A DNA stretch of 64,000 nucleotides. It comes from an uncultured Verrucomicrobiota bacterium (GTDB lineage Bacteria; Verrucomicrobiota; Verrucomicrobiia; Limisphaerales; UBA1412). Position numbers and translations under genes: made by a program. Below, piece after piece: positions 1-9,238 of this stretch; position 1 is the first letter of the stretch, and each line of letters opens with the position of its first letter. The notes under the pieces are model-generated. The model did no database searches. It was given only the letters and a program-made list of their open reading frames with translations, and was not told where the DNA came from. The stretch is taken from contig CALXMK010000015.1 of the NCBI GenBank assembly GCA_944389455.1, positions 1 to 64,000 of the forward strand, given 5' to 3'.

Positions 1-1
1 A

Positions 2-214
2 AATGAGGAGAATCCGAGAGGAGAGAATCATGTGGCCTATTTAATGAGCTGCGGTACCGGTGAAAGCAAGGTCGTTAGTCAGTTTGATGGAAAGGGAGGC
101 TGGGTTTATAACCCGGAGAGCGGAGAGTTTGCGCTGAATCTAGAAGGGATGGAAGATTGTTCTACAAATCTGATTGCCTATATGGAAGAATGGAAAAAGA
201 ATACGCAGAGCTAA
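2..214 (+). CDS. Pseudopilin-like protein, C-terminal fragment (gene starts before the window)
   Basis: The reading frame is open from the left edge to a TAA at 212-214, so only about 70 C-terminal residues are seen; the GTG at 32 is internal rather than a start. The segment reading FDGKGGWVYNPESGEFALNL resembles the end of GspG/type II secretion pseudopilins and related prepilin-like proteins, where a GGW-Y-N/D-x-x-T/S-G-E beta-hairpin is common. The diagnostic N-terminal methylation segment lies outside the window, so the family assignment rests on this short pattern only. It would act as a periplasmic minor or major pilin-like subunit. Confidence 0.5.
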   Translation, partial: NEENPRGENHVAYLMSCGTGESKVVSQFDGKGGWVYNPESGEFALNLEGMEDCSTNLIAYMEEWKKNTQS

Positions 215-497
215 ATAGGAAGGGAATTTGTTTTAGTGATATTAAAGAGAAGAGAGTTACCTCTAGGCGGATAAAACTAATCTCCTTTATAAGCTTGTTC
301 AGGGATGGAGTCGTTGCTTTTTTGGGCTAGTTGGGGAATATTTAGCAGGTATCCTCTCTACATTACATGGAAAGAGTTTTCCCGTTTTTTATGATCTTTC
401 AGTATAGAGTTGCAGAAATTGAAGAAGCAAACGGGATATATTATTAGAATTTAGATTAAGATTGTTTATATAAGAAGATTAAGATAAAATTCAGAAG

Positions 498-1592
498 ATG
501 AGGAGATATTTTCGCATCGGGTACTATTCATTTTATCTGAGTCTGTTTTGTTTCGCCGGATGGCTGCTCCAAGAAGCAGAAGCTGCTGAGAGACTTTTCC
601 CATTAACACCTTCTTCGGTGACAAATGCTTATGTCTTGCCGGAGGGTTTTGAGCCACGAGTGATTGGAAAAGGTAAAGCAGAAGGCTGGAAAATTGAGAT
701 GGATGAAGCTCCCAGCTTTTTTGCTCCCTTATCTCCCGAGGCAAAATCCAACTCTAAGCAACCGGTGATTGCTCAGACCGCACGTGCTAAAGTGGAATCT
801 TTATATCCTGTTTTGATGTATGAGGATGAGGTGTTTGGGGATTTTACTTTGACTCTTAAGGTCAAGATGGTAGATGGAGAAATGTCTCAAGCGGTTGGAG
901 TGCTTTTTCGTGCTCAAAATATAGATAATTGTTATGGCATTATCGCAGATGCAAAAGAAGGTTCTTTCCGTTTTTTTAAAAGAGTAAATGGAGTTGAGTT
1001 TCCTTCCTTGAAAGGAAGCTGCAAGATTGAGAAAGGTGTTTGGTATGACCTGAGAGTGGAATGCAGAGGGAATCTGATTCGTTGTAAGTTGGGAGAGTGG
1101 TCCACTCCGGATATTACGGATACCTCTTATAACAGTGGAATGTTTGCTCTTTTAACACAGGCGGATTCAGTCAGTTATTTTTGCGAGTTGGGATTAGATT
1201 ATACTCCTCGCTATACTATAGCGGAGGTAGCCGTAGCCGCTGCCCTCAAGCGCTATGATAAATTAGAAGATTTAAAGCTTTTTGCTAAACCTCCTGGTAA
1301 AAATAATTATGAAGTAGTTGCTGCAAAGAATTCTGAGGATATCGGCTCTCCGGCTTCACAGGGAGCGTTGGACTGCATTCGGAACAATGCGATTTATACC
1401 GGAGAAACTCGCCGTTCCTGGACAGTAACGATGCCTTTGCATGATGAGAATGGAGATCCAATGGGAGCGGTAACGGTCGTATTAAAGAAGTTTATGGGGC
1501 AGACCAAGAAAAATGCTATAAACCGGGGAACTGCCGTGATGAAAAGAATCCAATCGCATGTTACCACAGCCGATGAGTTGCTGAGAAAATAG
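498..1592 (+). CDS. Exported protein with a concanavalin-like (DUF1080-type) domain and a C-terminal sensor-like domain
   Basis: This 364-residue protein starts with a signal peptide (hydrophobic run at residues 8-24, likely cleavage after QEAEA), so it is exported. Residues about 115-240 look like the beta-sandwich of LamG/3-keto-disaccharide-hydrolase (DUF1080) proteins: paired strands, a GVLFRAQ segment and a WYDLRVECRGN segment. Residues about 245-345 end in GDPMGAVTVVLKKFMGQ, which resembles the last strands of a PAS/Cache-like ligand-binding fold, followed by a helical tail. No catalytic residues can be assigned. It stands alone, with 283 bases of empty DNA before it. Fold recognition is tentative; export is well supported. 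Confidence 0.55.
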   Translation: MRRYFRIGYYSFYLSLFCFAGWLLQEAEAAERLFPLTPSSVTNAYVLPEGFEPRVIGKGKAEGWKIEMDEAPSFFAPLSPEAKSNSKQPVIAQTARAKVESLYPVLMYEDEVFGDFTLTLKVKMVDGEMSQAVGVLFRAQNIDNCYGIIADAKEGSFRFFKRVNGVEFPSLKGSCKIEKGVWYDLRVECRGNLIRCKLGEWSTPDITDTSYNSGMFALLTQADSVSYFCELGLDYTPRYTIAEVAVAAALKRYDKLEDLKLFAKPPGKNNYEVVAAKNSEDIGSPASQGALDCIRNNAIYTGETRRSWTVTMPLHDENGDPMGAVTVVLKKFMGQTKKNAINRGTAVMKRIQSHVTTADELLRK

Positions 1593-1823
1593 TATCCTGC
1601 TCAGGAAGGAGAAAAACAGCTGCGAAGAATTATCAGATTACTAAGGGATTGTTAAAGAATTATTAGATAGAGATTCTGTAAATAGAGAAAAGAGATTTAA
1701 AATTTAATTGCAGTTCTGAATAAATAGGAATAAAATTAGTTTCTGTGATAGATGTGTTAAGCAACTATTAACTTAATACTTCTCTCGAGGCATTAGCCTC
1801 ATGTGCATTTTCTAAAATTTATA

Positions 1824-2663
1824 ATGTTTAAAGTCATAGCTAATACTCAGTTAAGTCCCAATGTATGGAGATTGGATGTGATGGCTCCTCGGATTGCTCA
1901 GATCCGTCAAGCGGGACAGTTTGTAATTGTCTGCAAGGGTGAAAATTGTGAGAGAGTACCTCTGACAATTGCGGATGCCAGTCCTAAGGAGGGATGGATT
2001 TCACTGGTTATCCAAGCGATAGGGAAATCAACCCGTCAGTTGGTAGCTTTGCAGGCCGGTGAATTTATTCGTGATATTTCCGGTCCATTGGGCAAACCCA
2101 CTGAACTTGCAGCACCGGGACAGAAGGCTGTCTGTGTGGGTGGAGGAGTAGGTACCGGTGTTGTTCATCCTATTGCCCAAGGACTTCACGCCAAAGGAGT
2201 AAAAGTAGTTTCGGTTATCGGTGGTCGTTCCAAGCCTTGGGTCTTTTTCGAACAGGAGTTGAAGCGCTATGGAGAGGTAGTTGTCTGTACTGATGATGGC
2301 AGCTATGGGCGGAAAGGCTTTGTAACAGATGCTGTCAGAGAACAGTTGGAAGCAGGTGGAGTGGATACTGTCTATGCGGTGGGACCGGTTCCAATGATGA
2401 GGGCAATGGCACAGTTGACTAAGCCATTTGGGGTTCATACGGTTGTCTCACTTAATCCTATTATGGTAGATGGAACCGGAATGTGCGGCGGATGCCGTGT
2501 GACGGTAGGAAATGAAGTGAAGTTCGCTTGTGTGGATGGTCCAGAGTTTGACGGACATCAGGTGGATTTTGATAACTTATGGGATCGTCTCGGTTCCTAT
2601 AAAACTCAAGAGAAGGAGGCATTGGACCTGTTTTTACAGGAGTGCCAATGCGCAAAGCAGTAG
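1824..2663 (+). CDS. nfnA: NfnA/SudB-type ferredoxin-NADP reductase subunit alpha
   Basis: This 279-residue subunit contains an FAD-binding beta-barrel, an NAD(H)-binding domain with GGGVGTGVVHPIAQ, and a C-terminal [2Fe-2S] region reading DGTGMCGGCRV followed by a third cysteine (KFACVDGPEF). This is the layout of the NADH-binding subunit of NfnAB (NADH-dependent ferredoxin:NADP oxidoreductase) and of sulfide dehydrogenase SudB. With the next gene it would form a cytoplasmic electron-bifurcating flavoenzyme linking reduced ferredoxin, NADH and NADPH pools. I chose ATG 1824 because the homologous region starts there (MFKVIANTQL); an in-frame GTG at 1803 would add seven residues. A small GAGGC/GCCTC hairpin at 1787-1800 lies directly upstream. 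NfnA and SudB cannot be separated from sequence alone. Confidence 0.88.
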   Translation: MFKVIANTQLSPNVWRLDVMAPRIAQIRQAGQFVIVCKGENCERVPLTIADASPKEGWISLVIQAIGKSTRQLVALQAGEFIRDISGPLGKPTELAAPGQKAVCVGGGVGTGVVHPIAQGLHAKGVKVVSVIGGRSKPWVFFEQELKRYGEVVVCTDDGSYGRKGFVTDAVREQLEAGGVDTVYAVGPVPMMRAMAQLTKPFGVHTVVSLNPIMVDGTGMCGGCRVTVGNEVKFACVDGPEFDGHQVDFDNLWDRLGSYKTQEKEALDLFLQECQCAKQ

Positions 2664-2688
2664 TCAAGAAAATAGAAATAATTTAATA

Positions 2689-4092
2689 ATGGAAAAACTT
2701 TCAATAAAAGAACGCATGGCGATTGATCGCTGTGTCATGCCTGAGCAGGATCCATTGGAGAGGGCTGGGAATTTTAATGAGGTAAATCTGGGACTGGCGG
2801 AGGAGCTTGCTTTGCAAGAGGCTCAGCGCTGTCTGGAGTGTAAGAAGCCGGCATGTATGGAAGGATGTCCGGTTAATGTAAATATTCCCCGTTTTATCGG
2901 CAGATTGATAGAGCGTGATTTTGCAGGAGCGGCTGAATCTCTATCTTTGGATAACGCATTGCCTGCCATTACCGGACGTGTGTGTCCTCAGGAGACACAG
3001 TGTGAAAGTCAGTGCATACGTGGGAAGAAAGGAAAACCGGTTGCGATTGGCTATCTGGAACGTTTTGTAGCAGATTGGGCACGAGTGAATTCAAAGGGAG
3101 ATATTCTTAAGGCTCCCGCGAAAGGCAAAAAGGTAGCAGTAATTGGTGCCGGTCCTGCGGGGTTGACTGCTGCAGGAGAATTATCACGCAAAGGGTATGA
3201 AGTTACCGTATATGAAGCGCTGCAGAAAACAGGTGGTGTTCTGGTTTATGGAATTCCGGAGTTTCGTCTTCCAAAGAAAATTGTTCAGTCTGAAGTGGAT
3301 AGGTTGATTCAATCTGGGGTTAAGATTGAGACTAATACAGTTGTCGGACGTACCTGGACGCTCAATGAGCTCAGAGAGAAATTTGACGCTGTTTTTATTG
3401 CTAATGGGGCAGGATTGCCTGTCTTTATGAATGTTCCAGGAGAGAATCTCAAGGGAGTTTATTCTGCCAATGAATATTTAACCCGTGTTAATCTGATGGG
3501 AGCATGGAAGTTCCCGGAAAGTGATACACCGGTTATTTCCGGTAAGCGTGTATGTGTAGTCGGAGGAGGCAATGTCGCTATGGATGCGGTTCGTACCGCT
3601 AAGCGTCTGGGGGCTGAGGAGGCGATTATCGTCTATCGTCGCAGTAAGACAGAAATGCCTGCCCGTGTGGAGGAGGTTCATCATGCTGAAGCGGAGGGAA
3701 TCCGTTTTGAGATGCTAACTGCGCCTTTGGAAGTGCAAGGAAACGAAACTCATTGGGTATCCGGACTTAAATGCCAGAGAATGGAGTTAGGTGAGCCGGA
3801 TGCTTCGGGTCGCCGCCGTCCAGTACCAATTCCGGGGTCTGAATTTGTGATTCCATGTGATGTGGTTGTAGTGGCTATCGGTACCCGTGCTAATCCGCTG
3901 CTGACAGCAACTTGTCCGGAGATGAAGCTCAATCGTAAAGGTAATATCGAAGTGGATGAGAATGGAATGACCAGTATCCCAGGTGTTTTTGCAGGTGGAG
4001 ATATTGTTCGTGGTGCCGCTACAGTTATTTTGGCTATGGGTGACGGAAAGAGAACTGCAGCTGCTATCGATAATTATCTTTCTTCAAAATAG
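2689..4092 (+). CDS. nfnB: NfnB/SudA-type NADPH-dependent subunit (glutamate synthase small-subunit family)
   Basis: This 467-residue protein belongs to the GltD-like family. Its N-terminal domain has two cysteine clusters for [4Fe-4S] centres (CLECKKPACMEGCP and CPQETQCESQC). The FAD-binding motif VAVIGAGPAGLTAAG and the NADPH-binding motif VCVVGGGNVAMDAVRTA follow, and the closing FAD motif is GVFAGGDIVRGAATV. It starts 25 bases after nfnA, so the two are co-transcribed; that pairing favours NfnAB/SudAB over glutamate synthase, because no large gltB subunit is present. The frame is open upstream into nfnA, but the family start is the ATG at 2689. The likely role is NADPH-ferredoxin-NADH electron exchange, typical of anaerobes. 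Confidence 0.9.
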   Translation: MEKLSIKERMAIDRCVMPEQDPLERAGNFNEVNLGLAEELALQEAQRCLECKKPACMEGCPVNVNIPRFIGRLIERDFAGAAESLSLDNALPAITGRVCPQETQCESQCIRGKKGKPVAIGYLERFVADWARVNSKGDILKAPAKGKKVAVIGAGPAGLTAAGELSRKGYEVTVYEALQKTGGVLVYGIPEFRLPKKIVQSEVDRLIQSGVKIETNTVVGRTWTLNELREKFDAVFIANGAGLPVFMNVPGENLKGVYSANEYLTRVNLMGAWKFPESDTPVISGKRVCVVGGGNVAMDAVRTAKRLGAEEAIIVYRRSKTEMPARVEEVHHAEAEGIRFEMLTAPLEVQGNETHWVSGLKCQRMELGEPDASGRRRPVPIPGSEFVIPCDVVVVAIGTRANPLLTATCPEMKLNRKGNIEVDENGMTSIPGVFAGGDIVRGAATVILAMGDGKRTAAAIDNYLSSK

Positions 4093-4124
4093 AGTAAGTC
4101 AGAAATAATTTTTAAAAAAGCGAT

Positions 4125-4156
4125 AAGGAATAGGCAATATAAGCCTATTCCTTTTT
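4125..4156 (+). terminator. Rho-independent terminator of nfnAB
   Basis: GGAATAGGC (4127-4135) pairs perfectly with GCCTATTCC (4143-4151), followed by a T-run. It lies 33 bases after the nfnB stop. Confidence 0.88.
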
Positions 4157-4168
4157 GTTTAATTGAAT

Positions 4169-4207
4169 AAAAACGCCCACAAGTATTATCAACTTGCGGG
4201 CATTTTT
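4169..4207 (-). terminator. Terminator of hppA (bidirectional shape)
   Basis: A 16-base arm at 4169-4184 pairs with 4192-4207, with two G-T wobbles. It ends in T5 on both strands, so it can stop hppA transcripts from the right and nfnAB read-through from the left. Confidence 0.82.
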
Positions 4208-4261
4208 ATTCCAGTTCAATTTTGAGGAAGATTTTTCCCCAAAGAAGTCTTGCTCTGGTAA

Positions 4262-6748
4262 TTATCGCTTGATGTCTTCAGGAATTCTCATTCCAAAGAA
4301 GGAACGATAAACGAAGACCAGTGCGATCACCAGGAAGATAGTTCCAATTGTATAGCGTATGGTGGCATTCTGCATCATAACTGCAATTTCGACTGCTAGC
4401 AGACCGAAAAGAGTTGTGAATTTGATAACCGGGTTCAGAGAGACTGAAGAGGTATCTTTAAACGGATCCCCTACAGTATCCCCTACTACGGTGGCTGCAT
4501 GTAGTTCCGTGTTTTTGGCACGCAGATCAACTTCCACAATCTTCTTGGCATTATCCCATGCTCCGCCGGCGTTGGCCATAAAGACGGCCTGGAATAGACC
4601 AAAGAAGGCGATGGAAATCAGATAGCCGATAAAGAAGAAGGGATCAAAGAATGGCAGAGCCAAAGACATACAGAAGATTACAATAAAGATATTCCACATG
4701 CCACGTTGAGCATATTGAGTACATATTTTGACAACTTCTTTGCTGTCTTTGACAGAAGCCTTAGAGGAATCAAGCTTGATATTTTCCTTGATATAAACAA
4801 CGGCTTGATAGGCGCCGGTTACAACCGCTTGGGTAGAGGCGCCAGTGAACCAATAGATAATTGCTCCGCCAGCCAGCAGTCCAAAGAGAATAGGAGGTGC
4901 AACCAAGCTGAGTTTCTCAATGACGTTTTCTTTGCCATAGAGGTTGATCAGCAGCATGATAATACCAAAGATCATTGTGGTAGCTCCTACGACAGCCGTG
5001 CCAATAAGCACCGGTTTAGCTGTAGCTTTGAATGTATTGCCAGCGCCATCTCCTTTTTCAAGGAGGTATTTAGCTGTTTCGGTGTCGGGGGTAAATCCGT
5101 GTTCTTTCTTAATGTCTTCTTTCAGTGTAGGAATGGAATCTACCTGGCTGAGTTCATAGACGGACTGAGCGTTATCTGTTACAGGTCCATAGCTGTCTAC
5201 CGCAATAGTGACGGGTCCCATGCTCAGAAAGCCGAAAGCTACCAGACCAAAGGCAAAAATAGGAGCTGCAAAGGCAAACTGAGGCGGAAGCATTCCTGTC
5301 AAGGCGGGATTCATTGCCACTAAATAGGAGATAAACATCAGAACCATGATGCAACCACCTTTCCAGAAAGCGGAGAAGTTACCGGCTACAAGACCGGAGA
5401 GAATGTTCAAAGAGGCACCTCCTTGACGGGAAGCATTGACTACCTCTTGTACATGACGGGAGTTGGTGGAGGTGAAGACCTTCGTAAATTCAGGAATCAA
5501 TGCCCCGGCAACCGTACCGCAGCTGATAATGACCGAGAGTACCCACCAGAGGCTGCCTACAACTTTTTCGTAACCAGAGGCTATTAAAGTCTGATCGGCA
5601 ACATGCAGATTGCCCAAAAGCAGATAGCTTACACCAAAGGTTGCGAGAATGGAGACAGCGGAGGTTACCCAAACCAAATGGGTAAGAGGGGCTTCAAAAT
5701 CAAAATCCTTTTTACCTCCAAAAAGGGCTGAACTGATGAATTGGTTAATATAGTAAGAAACCAGAGATGTTACAATCATCAGAGCACGCATTGCAAAAAT
5801 CCAGATAATCAGCTGTGCGCAAAGTACAGGACTCACGGCTAGGGAGACAGCTAAGAAGGTGACCAAAGCTACACCGGTTACACCATAAGTTTCAAAACCA
5901 TCAGCGGTAGGTCCGACACTGTCGCCGGCATTGTCGCCGGTACAGTCTGCAATGACACCAGGATTTTTTGGATCGTCTTCGGGCAGTTTGAAGACAATTT
6001 TCATCAGGTCAGAACCGATATCTGCAATTTTGGTAAAGATACCGCCACAGATACGCAGAGCACTGGCTCCCAAGGATTCACCGATAGCAAAGCCGATGAA
6101 GCATGGACCTACCAGATCCTTGGGCAGGAAGGAAAGAATTGCGATCATGAAGAACAGTTCAATACAGACTAAGAGCAATCCTACGCTCATACCAGAGCGG
6201 AGAGGAATATTTAGGGTTACAAGCGGGTTTGCCCGAAAAGCGGAGAAAGCGGTACGACTATTGGCTTGGGTGTTAATTTTAATACCAAACCAAGCAACTC
6301 CATAAGAACCTAGAATACCAAAGATAGAGCATCCTAAGATAACAATGACTTGCCCAATAGATTTATGCTGGAGCATCCCAAAATAATAGAAGATGCAGAC
6401 AGCGATTAGAACCCACAGGATAACAAGGAATTTGCCTTGTTGAACCAGATAAGTTTTACAGGTTTCATAAATGAGGTTTGACACGTTGCGCATCGCCTCA
6501 TGAACAGGCAGATTTTTTGTCTGCGAATATTGGATCAATCCATAGATGGCACCCAGTGCACAGACAATCAAGCCGATATACATTAAAAGCATACCGCTGA
6601 TGGGTTGGCCAAAAATATGGAATTGAGCCGCTGTTAAATCAGGCAGATTGATATCTGCCTCTCCCGCATGCGCGGATAGGACTCCCATGGTTCCAACAAG
6701 GAATATGGGAAGTAACCGTTTAAATATATTAAGACTGTTACTTGACAT
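4262..6748 (-). CDS. hppA: Membrane-bound ion-translocating pyrophosphatase
   Basis: This 828-residue multi-pass protein pumps ions while hydrolysing cytoplasmic pyrophosphate. The substrate-site signature is clear: PEDDPKNPGVIADCTGDNAGD (residues 256-276) and GDTVGDPFKDTS near the C-terminus, with GGAWDNAKK before it. Residues 1-28 form an N-terminal segment ending in AHA that may be a cleaved leader. Lysine 574 in GNTFKAT sits where K+-independent members carry Lys and K+-dependent ones Ala, so I infer a K+-independent enzyme. The loop reading ADIGSDLMKIVFKL differs from the usual DVGADLVGKVE, which points to a divergent subfamily. It has its own terminator. The pumped ion (H+ or Na+) cannot be settled here. 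Confidence 0.93.
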   Translation of the reverse strand: MSSNSLNIFKRLLPIFLVGTMGVLSAHAGEADINLPDLTAAQFHIFGQPISGMLLMYIGLIVCALGAIYGLIQYSQTKNLPVHEAMRNVSNLIYETCKTYLVQQGKFLVILWVLIAVCIFYYFGMLQHKSIGQVIVILGCSIFGILGSYGVAWFGIKINTQANSRTAFSAFRANPLVTLNIPLRSGMSVGLLLVCIELFFMIAILSFLPKDLVGPCFIGFAIGESLGASALRICGGIFTKIADIGSDLMKIVFKLPEDDPKNPGVIADCTGDNAGDSVGPTADGFETYGVTGVALVTFLAVSLAVSPVLCAQLIIWIFAMRALMIVTSLVSYYINQFISSALFGGKKDFDFEAPLTHLVWVTSAVSILATFGVSYLLLGNLHVADQTLIASGYEKVVGSLWWVLSVIISCGTVAGALIPEFTKVFTSTNSRHVQEVVNASRQGGASLNILSGLVAGNFSAFWKGGCIMVLMFISYLVAMNPALTGMLPPQFAFAAPIFAFGLVAFGFLSMGPVTIAVDSYGPVTDNAQSVYELSQVDSIPTLKEDIKKEHGFTPDTETAKYLLEKGDGAGNTFKATAKPVLIGTAVVGATTMIFGIIMLLINLYGKENVIEKLSLVAPPILFGLLAGGAIIYWFTGASTQAVVTGAYQAVVYIKENIKLDSSKASVKDSKEVVKICTQYAQRGMWNIFIVIFCMSLALPFFDPFFFIGYLISIAFFGLFQAVFMANAGGAWDNAKKIVEVDLRAKNTELHAATVVGDTVGDPFKDTSSVSLNPVIKFTTLFGLLAVEIAVMMQNATIRYTIGTIFLVIALVFVYRSFFGMRIPEDIKR

Positions 6749-6955
6749 AATTTATAACAAAACAACTGTTCTTTTTGTCGCGCTCGTGTCAAGCATCCCG
6801 TTTTGCTGAATTTAGCCAGAATCCTGCATAGTTCTTTTTTATAATTAAAAATAAACAGAATCCATCTGCGGAGCAGTTACCGCGAACGCACGTTAGCAAT
6901 TATGTCTAAAAAAAAGAATAGGTCAAGTCTTGACTCCTCCAGAGAATACAATGCA

Positions 6956-8656
6956 TTAGCATCCCTCATCGGGCGGATTTTCTGAAGCTGGTGTATTTTC
7001 TTTTCTTTCTTTTTGGTTTTTCGGATGAGGCGAGGGGGATTTTTGGGAGCCGTCGAGTCTGTAGTTTTCTAAAACTTGGGTGCTGAGATATTGATCTGGG
7101 TTTTCTACAGCGTCAATATCCAGAATAAAGGGTTCGGTAGAGGGGTGAGTGTTGTTGTTGAGAATCAGTTTAAGCCCAAATTGATAGTCTTTAAAAGTCT
7201 GAGTGCAGTATTCACGCAAAGAGATTCCGGCTGCTTCAGCTTTTTCTGTAAGGAGAATAGCAGCACGGTCAGTGAATTGAATGGGTATGCCGTAAGATTG
7301 AGTGAAACGCTCTGCAAATTGGTGAACAACTGCACTGGAGACTTTAAAGCGTTCTTGTTCGCCTTCTTTAAGAAGAATTTGGAGTTGCTCCGTGGGGTGA
7401 AGAATGGTTTCAGCTGTTACGACGAAGCGCTTGATACTAGTGCTGGGTAATTCAAATTTATATTCTCGGAGTACCCGTTCGCAAATGGTCATCAGCCCTC
7501 GTGCACCAGTTTGTTCTTGTGCTGCTAAGCGAGCGATTTGGCGCAGGGCCTCATCATGGAAAAAGACTTCAATTTGGTAAGCTCCAAAGGATTGTTCATA
7601 TTGACGAATAATGCTTCCTTCGGAGGATTTTAGGATTTGATAGAGATCTTCTTCATTAAGAGGATTGCAAACGACTCTCACAGGAAGACGTCCAATAAAT
7701 TCAGGTTCAAAACCAAAGTCGATAAAGTCCCGTGTGGTAGCGTGTTGAAAAATATTTCCAGAGAGATAGTCCTCTGAGGAGGAGCGAGCAGAGGAAAATC
7801 CGATTGTACTTTCACGAAGACGCTTGGATATAATTTTTTCGAGTCCTTCGAAAGCTCCACTGACAATAAAGAGGATATGCCGAGTATTGATGGTTGATGG
7901 TTGTGGTTTGCCTCCAGAGCCTTCCATCATCATCATGAAGTGCGCGGCAATATCATTAGGTGCTCTTGTGGGAACTTCAGTTTCCTCCATCAATTTCAGA
8001 AGGTTTGTCTGGACTCCTCGTCCGCTTACATCGCGTCCGCCATGTGAGTTGGAGGCCGAAGCGATTTTATCAATTTCATCGATATAGATAATTCCGTATT
8101 GGGCAAGGCTGACATCTCCATTAGCTTGGCGAATGAGATTGCGGACTAGTTCTTCTACGTCGGCGCCCACATAGCCGGTCTCAGAGAATTTGGTAGCGTC
8201 TGCTTTAACAAAAGGTACTCCAATTAGATCTGCCATGCTGCGAACTAGGTAAGTTTTACCTACACCGGTGGGACCAAGCAGAATAACATTCTGTTTGGCG
8301 TAGTTCGATTGTGATTTGCCTTGATCAGCGAGGCGGATATGGTTGTAGTGGTCACAAAGGGCTACACTAAGAACCTTTTTGGCTTCATCCTGGCGAATGA
8401 CAAAGCGATCGAGATATTCTTTGACTTCACGAGGAGTTTTGTTGAAATTCAGGATATCTTTTATAGGGGAATCTTTTTTGGGGGGTGGGGAGTCCTGTTT
8501 TTTTTCTTTAGCCTCGTTGTTGTTGCCTCCCTCAGCTGCGGCTTTAGAGAAAAATGGATTATTGATTCCTATTTGTTTAAAGGCTTTTTCCAATTCTTTC
8601 TGCAATTCCTCCGGCAGACGTGGAGGAAATTTGTCGTTACGGATATCTTTATTCAT
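6956..8656 (-). CDS. ClpX-like AAA+ unfoldase lacking the zinc-binding domain, with a second small-domain copy
   Basis: This 566-residue protein has the ClpX AAA+ core: Walker A GPTGVGKT (128-135), pore loop GYVG (161-164), Walker B IIYIDEID (189-196), a ClpP-docking-type IGF (285-287) and sensor 2 TGARGL (383-388). It departs from ClpX in three ways. There is no four-cysteine zinc domain; the first 70 residues are charged and disordered-looking. The RKH substrate loop is replaced by GGKPQP. After the normal end of ClpX (about residue 405) come 160 extra residues in which 440-495 resemble a degenerate copy of the small AAA domain (compare YGIPIQFTDRAAILL with GAYQIEVFFHDEALRQI). IGF suggests a ClpP partner; no clpP is in the window. 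It may be a paralogue of a normal ClpX encoded elsewhere. Confidence 0.82.
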   Translation of the reverse strand: MNKDIRNDKFPPRLPEELQKELEKAFKQIGINNPFFSKAAAEGGNNNEAKEKKQDSPPPKKDSPIKDILNFNKTPREVKEYLDRFVIRQDEAKKVLSVALCDHYNHIRLADQGKSQSNYAKQNVILLGPTGVGKTYLVRSMADLIGVPFVKADATKFSETGYVGADVEELVRNLIRQANGDVSLAQYGIIYIDEIDKIASASNSHGGRDVSGRGVQTNLLKLMEETEVPTRAPNDIAAHFMMMMEGSGGKPQPSTINTRHILFIVSGAFEGLEKIISKRLRESTIGFSSARSSSEDYLSGNIFQHATTRDFIDFGFEPEFIGRLPVRVVCNPLNEEDLYQILKSSEGSIIRQYEQSFGAYQIEVFFHDEALRQIARLAAQEQTGARGLMTICERVLREYKFELPSTSIKRFVVTAETILHPTEQLQILLKEGEQERFKVSSAVVHQFAERFTQSYGIPIQFTDRAAILLTEKAEAAGISLREYCTQTFKDYQFGLKLILNNNTHPSTEPFILDIDAVENPDQYLSTQVLENYRLDGSQKSPSPHPKNQKERKENTPASENPPDEGC

Positions 8657-8763
8657 CTTAATTTTTTATAGATCCGATTCGGTTGGAGTAGGTTGGAAAT
8701 TGGAATTCTTTAAATAATAAGAACAATAATTCGATTAAATCAGATTGTCAGAGGAAAGGATAT

Positions 8764-9066
8764 CTATTTTTCCTCTACATTGGTGCAGGTTTGCACCGTG
8801 CAGGAGCTAAGGTATTGCTCTTGCTTGGCAAAAAGATCTTTTAGTTTTGGGGTTTCCAAGTGGGCATTGAGTTTATCCAAGCTAGCCCAGACTTCGATAA
8901 ACCAGAAGTGCCCCGGTTTATCCGTTTCCTCGTGAAGTTTGTAGCTGATGCAGCCGTCATCTTTGCGGGAAGGTTCCAGCAAAGCGGCAAGAAGTTCACG
9001 AGTTTGATCGATCATTTCCGGTTTGGAGATCATTGAGGCGATAACTGTTATCGTTTTAGCACTCAT
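8764..9066 (-). CDS. Antibiotic biosynthesis monooxygenase (ABM) fold protein, YgiN-like
   Basis: This protein of about 100 residues fits the dimeric alpha+beta barrel (ABM) family: KTITVIASMISKPE, then DDGCISYKLHEE, HFWFIEVWASLDKLNAHL and a C-terminal helix, KLKDLFAKQEQYL. Members include the quinol monooxygenase YgiN and heme-degrading or signalling proteins; function cannot be read from the fold. The assigned ATG (9066) begins the conserved region. The frame is open to an ATG at 9111 that would add 15 hydrophobic residues but brings the start closer to the oppositely oriented neighbour. No good ribosome binding site decides between them. Confidence 0.75.
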   Translation of the reverse strand: MSAKTITVIASMISKPEMIDQTRELLAALLEPSRKDDGCISYKLHEETDKPGHFWFIEVWASLDKLNAHLETPKLKDLFAKQEQYLSSCTVQTCTNVEEK

Positions 9067-9238
9067 AACAGAAATAATATGGCTCAAAAATAGATTTTTC
9101 GCAAGTTTCATCAGCGTGTTCTTGACATTATGCTCAGAAGAGAGTTTTCTTCTGGCCAGAGGGCGTAGAGTCGAGCCTTTGAGAAAGTCATCTCTAGAAG
9201 GCTTAAAGGACTTCTGTTGCCTGATCCATTCATTGGGT

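Noticed and set aside
2530-2688. Upstream extension of the nfnB frame into nfnA
   Set aside because: It is out of frame with nfnA, which is clearly coding there; the conserved family start is ATG 2689.
4706-5323. Long plus-strand frame opposite hppA
   Set aside because: It is a shadow of the conserved membrane pyrophosphatase and shows no protein-like features.
6905-6955. Possible terminator after the ClpX-like gene (GTCAAG/CTTGAC followed by a T-run on the minus strand)
   Set aside because: The palindrome leaves a loop of one base, so a stable terminator hairpin is doubtful.
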